A stretch of DNA of 64,000 nucleotides from Lentibacillus lipolyticus (GTDB taxonomy: Bacteria > Bacillota > Bacilli > Bacillales > Amphibacillaceae). The position numbers were made by a program, and so were the translations under genes. The stretch lies in contig SEIO01000003.1 in assembly GCA_004145795.1 (NCBI GenBank), forward strand, positions 101,059 to 165,058. The letters are read 5' to 3'. Positions 61,298 through 64,000 of the stretch are shown piece by piece (the stretch's first letter is position 1; each line of letters opens with the position of its first letter). Under the pieces are notes generated by a model. It did not search any database, was not told the origin of the DNA, and was given only the letters and a program-made list of their open reading frames with translations.

Positions 61298-63127
61298 ATG
61301 CAATTAAGAGAAGATATCCGCAACATCGCTATTATCGCCCACGTTGACCATGGCAAGACAACACTTGTTGATCAGATGCTGAAATATTCGGGGACATTTC
61401 ATGAACACGAACAGGTGGATGAACGTGCGATGGACTCGGACGATATTGAACGGGAGCGGGGCATTACGATTTTGTCCAAAAACACGGCAATCCGCTATAA
61501 TGATACAACCATCAATATCCTTGATACGCCGGGCCACGCTGATTTTGGCGGGGAAGTAGAACGTATCATGAAAATGGTCGATGGTGTGTTGTTGGTGGTC
61601 GACGCCTACGAAGGCTGCATGCCACAGACCCGTTTTGTTTTGAAAAAAGCGCTTGACCAGAAACTGACACCAATCGTGGTGCTTAATAAAATAGATCGCC
61701 CTAATTCTCGCCCGAACGAGGTTATTGATGAAGTGCTGGATTTATTTATTGAACTCGGAGCGGATGATGCGCAACTGGAATTTCCAGTGAAATATGCCTC
61801 GGCATTGAATGGAACATCTGGTGATGAACCGGAAGAACAAAAAGAAACGATGGATCCTGTGTTCACAGAGATTATGGATCATATACCAGCACCGGCTGAT
61901 ACTACGGATGAACCATTGCAATTCCAAGTCACACTATTGGACTACAATGATTATGTTGGCCGGATTGGTGTCGGCCGGGTTGTCCGCGGAAAAATTAGTG
62001 TCGGCCAGCAAGTAGTGGTCATGAAGAAAGATGGAACACAGAGACCATTCCGTATTAGTAAATTGTTCGGATTTATCGGCTTGAAGCGAACGGAAATTAA
62101 AGAAGCAGCAGCCGGGGATATTGTTGCCATCTCAGGGATGGATGACATCAATGTCGGCGAAACCATATGCCCGCAGGATCACCCGGAAGGATTGCCATGG
62201 TTGCGTATTGATGAGCCGACCCTGCAAATGACATTTGTTACGAATAACAGCCCATTTGCCGGACGAGAAGGCAGCTATATTACGTCACGTCAAATTGAAG
62301 AACGGTTAATGAAGCAATTGGAGACGGACGTTAGTTTGCGGGTGGAGCCAACAGAATCACCTGACGCCTGGACGGTTTCCGGACGTGGTGAATTGCACCT
62401 GTCTATTTTAATCGAAAATATGCGTCGTGAAGGTTTTGAACTGCAATTGTCGAAACCTCAGGTCATTATCAAAGAAATCGACGGCCAGAAATGTGAACCG
62501 GTTGAGCACGTGCAAGTGGATGTGCCGGAAGACTATACAGGTCCAGTGATGGAGTCTCTCGGTGCACGTAAAGGTGAAATGCTTGATATGGTTAATCAGG
62601 GCACTGGCCAGGTTCGTCTGGAATTCCGTGTACCATCACGCGGCCTAATTGGTTATGCGACTGAATTCATGTCTCAGACACGTGGCTATGGCATATTAAA
62701 CCACTCGTTTGATGGGTATGAGCCGATTGCCAAAGGCCAGGTTGGCGGCCGCCGGGAAGGTGTGCTTGTCAGCCTTGAACATGGCAAAGCAACAACCTAT
62801 GGCATTATGCAGCTCGAGGACCGTGGGGTTATATTTGTCGAGCCAGGAACAGATATCTATGCCGGCATGATTGTTGGCGAGCACAATCGCGAAAATGATT
62901 TGACGGTCAACGTCACAAAAGAAAAACACTTGACGAACGTCCGCTCTTCAACGAAGGATCAGACGGCAACCATTCGGAAGACACGTGAGCTGACATTGGA
63001 AGAGGCACTTGAGTATTTGAATGAGGATGAGTATTGTGAAGTGACCCCAGACTCCATTCGTCTCCGTAAGAAGATATTGGATAAAAACGAACGTGAAAAA
63101 GCGGCGAAAAAGTCAAAACTGGGATAA
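61298..63127 (+). CDS. typA: Ribosome-associated GTPase TypA/BipA
   Basis: A translational GTPase of 609 residues that binds the ribosome under stress and cold. G1 is AHVDHGKTT, G2 ERERGITI, G3 DTPGHADF, G4 NKIDRP; domain 2, EF-G-like domains 3 and 5, and the BipA-specific C-terminal domain follow, with GYGILNHSFDGYEP and GRREGVLVSLEHGKATTYG. Length is normal. GGAGCG precedes the ATG. Single gene with its own terminator. Confidence 0.97.
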   Translation: MQLREDIRNIAIIAHVDHGKTTLVDQMLKYSGTFHEHEQVDERAMDSDDIERERGITILSKNTAIRYNDTTINILDTPGHADFGGEVERIMKMVDGVLLVVDAYEGCMPQTRFVLKKALDQKLTPIVVLNKIDRPNSRPNEVIDEVLDLFIELGADDAQLEFPVKYASALNGTSGDEPEEQKETMDPVFTEIMDHIPAPADTTDEPLQFQVTLLDYNDYVGRIGVGRVVRGKISVGQQVVVMKKDGTQRPFRISKLFGFIGLKRTEIKEAAAGDIVAISGMDDINVGETICPQDHPEGLPWLRIDEPTLQMTFVTNNSPFAGREGSYITSRQIEERLMKQLETDVSLRVEPTESPDAWTVSGRGELHLSILIENMRREGFELQLSKPQVIIKEIDGQKCEPVEHVQVDVPEDYTGPVMESLGARKGEMLDMVNQGTGQVRLEFRVPSRGLIGYATEFMSQTRGYGILNHSFDGYEPIAKGQVGGRREGVLVSLEHGKATTYGIMQLEDRGVIFVEPGTDIYAGMIVGEHNRENDLTVNVTKEKHLTNVRSSTKDQTATIRKTRELTLEEALEYLNEDEYCEVTPDSIRLRKKILDKNEREKAAKKSKLG

Positions 63128-63144
63128 TTGATCCTTCACATGTG

Positions 63145-63182
63145 CCCGGCGAAAGTGTTTTTACACTTTTGCCGGGTTTTTA
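63145..63182 (+). terminator. Terminator after typA
   Basis: A 13-bp stem with one G-T position (63145-63157 with 63164-63176) followed by TTTTTAA. Confidence 0.88.
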
Positions 63183-63386
63183 ATGCAGTGATGGAATCAC
63201 CATGTCAGGTTTTGCCCGGCTGTTGAATGGCTAGAGGATTTCTGGATTGCAAGAGTTGTTGAAGGGAAGGCTTCTCACTATGAACCAGCGAGAATCCCTG
63301 GTGTTTTAAAGAATTTACAAAAGCAGGCTGTGTCTATGTTATGCTTCTATTGTCGTTTGAATATGAGATGAGGAAGGTATTGGTAT

Positions 63387-63662
63387 ATGCGAAAGATGTT
63401 AAAGCGGATTCGATTTCTATTCAAATTCCATAAATCCATTCCTTTTTTGAAGGATTTTTTTCTATCGAAGGAAGTGAAAGGGACAACAAAATTTATATAT
63501 GTGTTTCTAATAATCGGCTATAGTGTATTTCCGTTTGACCTCATTCCGGATTTTTTCTATGTTCTTGGAATCTTTGATGACATTACTGTTGCTGCTTTTC
63601 TGTTACAGCGAATGGTGCAATCAGCGCCGGATGAACTGAAAAAAAAGTATCAATTCGATTGA
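63387..63662 (+). CDS. YkvA-family (DUF1232) membrane protein
   Basis: A 91-residue protein with the DUF1232 signature YVFLIIGYSVFPFDLIPDFFYVLGIFDD at about 38-66, in a hydrophobic helical hairpin, and basic ends. The family is widespread and of unknown function. The ATG lies 9 bases after AGGAAGG. It sits between typA and the interrupted ArsR gene and may be transcribed alone. Confidence 0.85.
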   Translation: MRKMLKRIRFLFKFHKSIPFLKDFFLSKEVKGTTKFIYVFLIIGYSVFPFDLIPDFFYVLGIFDDITVAAFLLQRMVQSAPDELKKKYQFD

Positions 63663-63682
63663 TTGCGTACCAACTATGGTAT

Positions 63683-63714
63683 ATATATAATTATATAAGC
63701 ATGTAATTATATAT
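63683..63714 (+). promoter_or_regulatory. Palindromic operator candidate of the ArsR-like gene
   Basis: A perfect inverted repeat: ATATATAATTA (63683-63693) and TAATTATATAT (63704-63714) with a 10-base spacer, ending 15 bases before the ATG. It suits autoregulation by an ArsR/SmtB dimer. Confidence 0.65.
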
Positions 63715-63729
63715 TGAGGGAGGGGTTAT

Positions 63730-63876
63730 ATGGAAAAGGCTTATATGAATGTGGAAACGGCTGTCCCTGTTTTGAAGTTGCTCGGTGACCGAACTCGTTT
63801 GTCAGTGGTTCTGCTTCTTCAACATAAACAATGCTGTGTCTGTGAGCTAGTGGAGGCGCTCGAAATGTCGCAGTGA
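63730..63876 (+). pseudogene. ArsR/SmtB-family repressor, truncated by IS insertion
   Basis: A gene start with a strong ribosome site (GGGAGGGG) that reads as a metal-sensing repressor: VPVLKLLGDRTRLSVVLLLQHKQCCVCELVEALEMSQ. The CVCEL motif in helix 3 is the metal-thiolate site of ArsR-type sensors. Reading stops after 48 residues, inside the DNA-recognition helix (family: MSQPTVSxHL), where the terminal sequence of an IS3-family element begins. The product cannot bind DNA normally. Confidence 0.82.
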
Positions 63877-64000
63877 ACATGACCCTGTCAAGTAGACGGC
63901 ACAAAAATCGTGCAGAATTATGCTGTTTTTAACCGATATTCGACTGGACTCATTTCCAGTTTATTTTGTATTCGATTATTGTTAAAATAGCGCATATAGG
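63874..64000 (-). mobile_element. End of an IS3-family insertion sequence (partial)
   Basis: The element starts TGAACATGACCCTGTCAAGT at 63874, a typical IS3-type terminal repeat, and carries a transposase end on the reverse strand. The rest lies outside the window, so the other terminal repeat and target duplication cannot be seen. Confidence 0.78.
63918..64000 (-). CDS. IS3-family transposase OrfB, C-terminal end (partial)
   Basis: The last 26 codons of a reverse-strand transposase. It reads YMRYFNNNRIQNKLEMSPVEYR and LKTA before TAA at 63918-63920, matching the end of IS3-group DDE transposases (consensus YxxYYNxxRxQxKLxxxSPVEYR). The N-terminal part and catalytic residues are outside the window. 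Its orientation is opposite to the interrupted arsR-like gene. Confidence 0.85.
   Translation of the reverse strand, partial: YMRYFNNNRIQNKLEMSPVEYRLKTA

Noticed and set aside
1-64000. Open frames antisense to or inside clear genes
   Set aside because: Each lies within a well-supported gene in another frame, has no ribosome site and no recognisable family, so all were left out.
1-64000. CRISPR arrays, prophage genes, toxin-antitoxin or defence islands
   Set aside because: No regularly spaced repeats and no phage, nuclease or toxin genes were seen. The csp array is a gene duplication.
1-64000. tRNA or rRNA genes
   Set aside because: No cloverleaf with a GGTTCGA-type arm or rRNA segment was found in intergenic DNA; the structured leaders are T-boxes.

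Overview
The window reads as chromosomal DNA of a spore-forming, probably moderately halophilic Bacillaceae member (Virgibacillus, Lentibacillus or Oceanobacillus type). The basis is the Gram-positive Shine-Dalgarno sequences, T-box control of trp and proS, a YteA-type zinc-finger protein, lipoproteins with Bacillus-style lipoboxes, an ectoine-type uptake system (ehuBCDA) and acidic proteins. Genus is inferred from content; no rRNA or tRNA gene is visible.

Layout. 1-7.2 kb: a complete reverse-strand tryptophan operon trpEGDCFBA behind two consecutive Trp T-boxes and one strong sigma-A promoter. 7.3-23.2 kb: mostly single housekeeping or salvage genes on both strands (ddl, nitroreductase, guaD, fructosamine-kinase-like, two membrane proteins, VanY-like lipoprotein, MFS exporter, pepT, rhodanese, tag, GNAT, amidase, aldo/keto reductase, HD hydrolase, fni, MBL hydrolase), usually separated by clear hairpin terminators. 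23.3-28.9 kb: a DsbA-like oxidoreductase, a Fur-boxed petrobactin-type importer (yclNOPQ) and a SurA-N-like lipoprotein gene broken by one amber codon. 28.9-36.4 kb: a complete reverse-strand histidine operon hisZGDBHAFIC. 36.6-47.9 kb: DUF454 gene, murB, ehuBCDA, a small YtzI-like protein, a CwlK-like peptidase, a plsY-like remnant, DUF456 gene, pdxK/thiD, a YfmT-like aldehyde dehydrogenase and a proline-T-box proS. 48-52 kb: arginine-type ABC transporter (artPQR), glutathione peroxidase and trhO. 52.2-53.8 kb: three tandem cold-shock genes with duplicated promoters, leaders and terminators. 53.9-57.5 kb: a methyltransferase-hypothetical-GNAT operon, a YteA-type gene, zinc-ribbon genes and two palindromic intergenic elements. 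57.7-61.2 kb: the secretion-stress locus htrB<>cssRS. 61.3-64 kb: typA, a YkvA-like gene, and an ArsR-type repressor gene cut by the end of an IS3-family element.

How it works together. The two amino-acid operons carry complete pathways. trpG is inside trp and hisC is inside his, so the Bacillus subtilis sharing of PabA and of HisC within the trp supra-operon is not used here. Control is largely visible in the DNA: T-boxes (Trp twice, Pro once), Fur boxes before the siderophore importer, direct repeats beside the htrB promoter and AT-rich operator candidates before hisZ, artP and the arsR-like gene.

Most unusual observations: tandem Trp T-boxes; two genes (ehuC and the glutathione peroxidase) whose best start is an ATT codon eight bases after a strong Shine-Dalgarno; a single-base nonsense mutation in an otherwise intact lipoprotein gene; an IS3 insertion exactly within the DNA-binding domain of an ArsR repressor; the csp triplication; and two terminators with the same outer stem but different centres. 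I found no CRISPR array, prophage, toxin-antitoxin or defence system.
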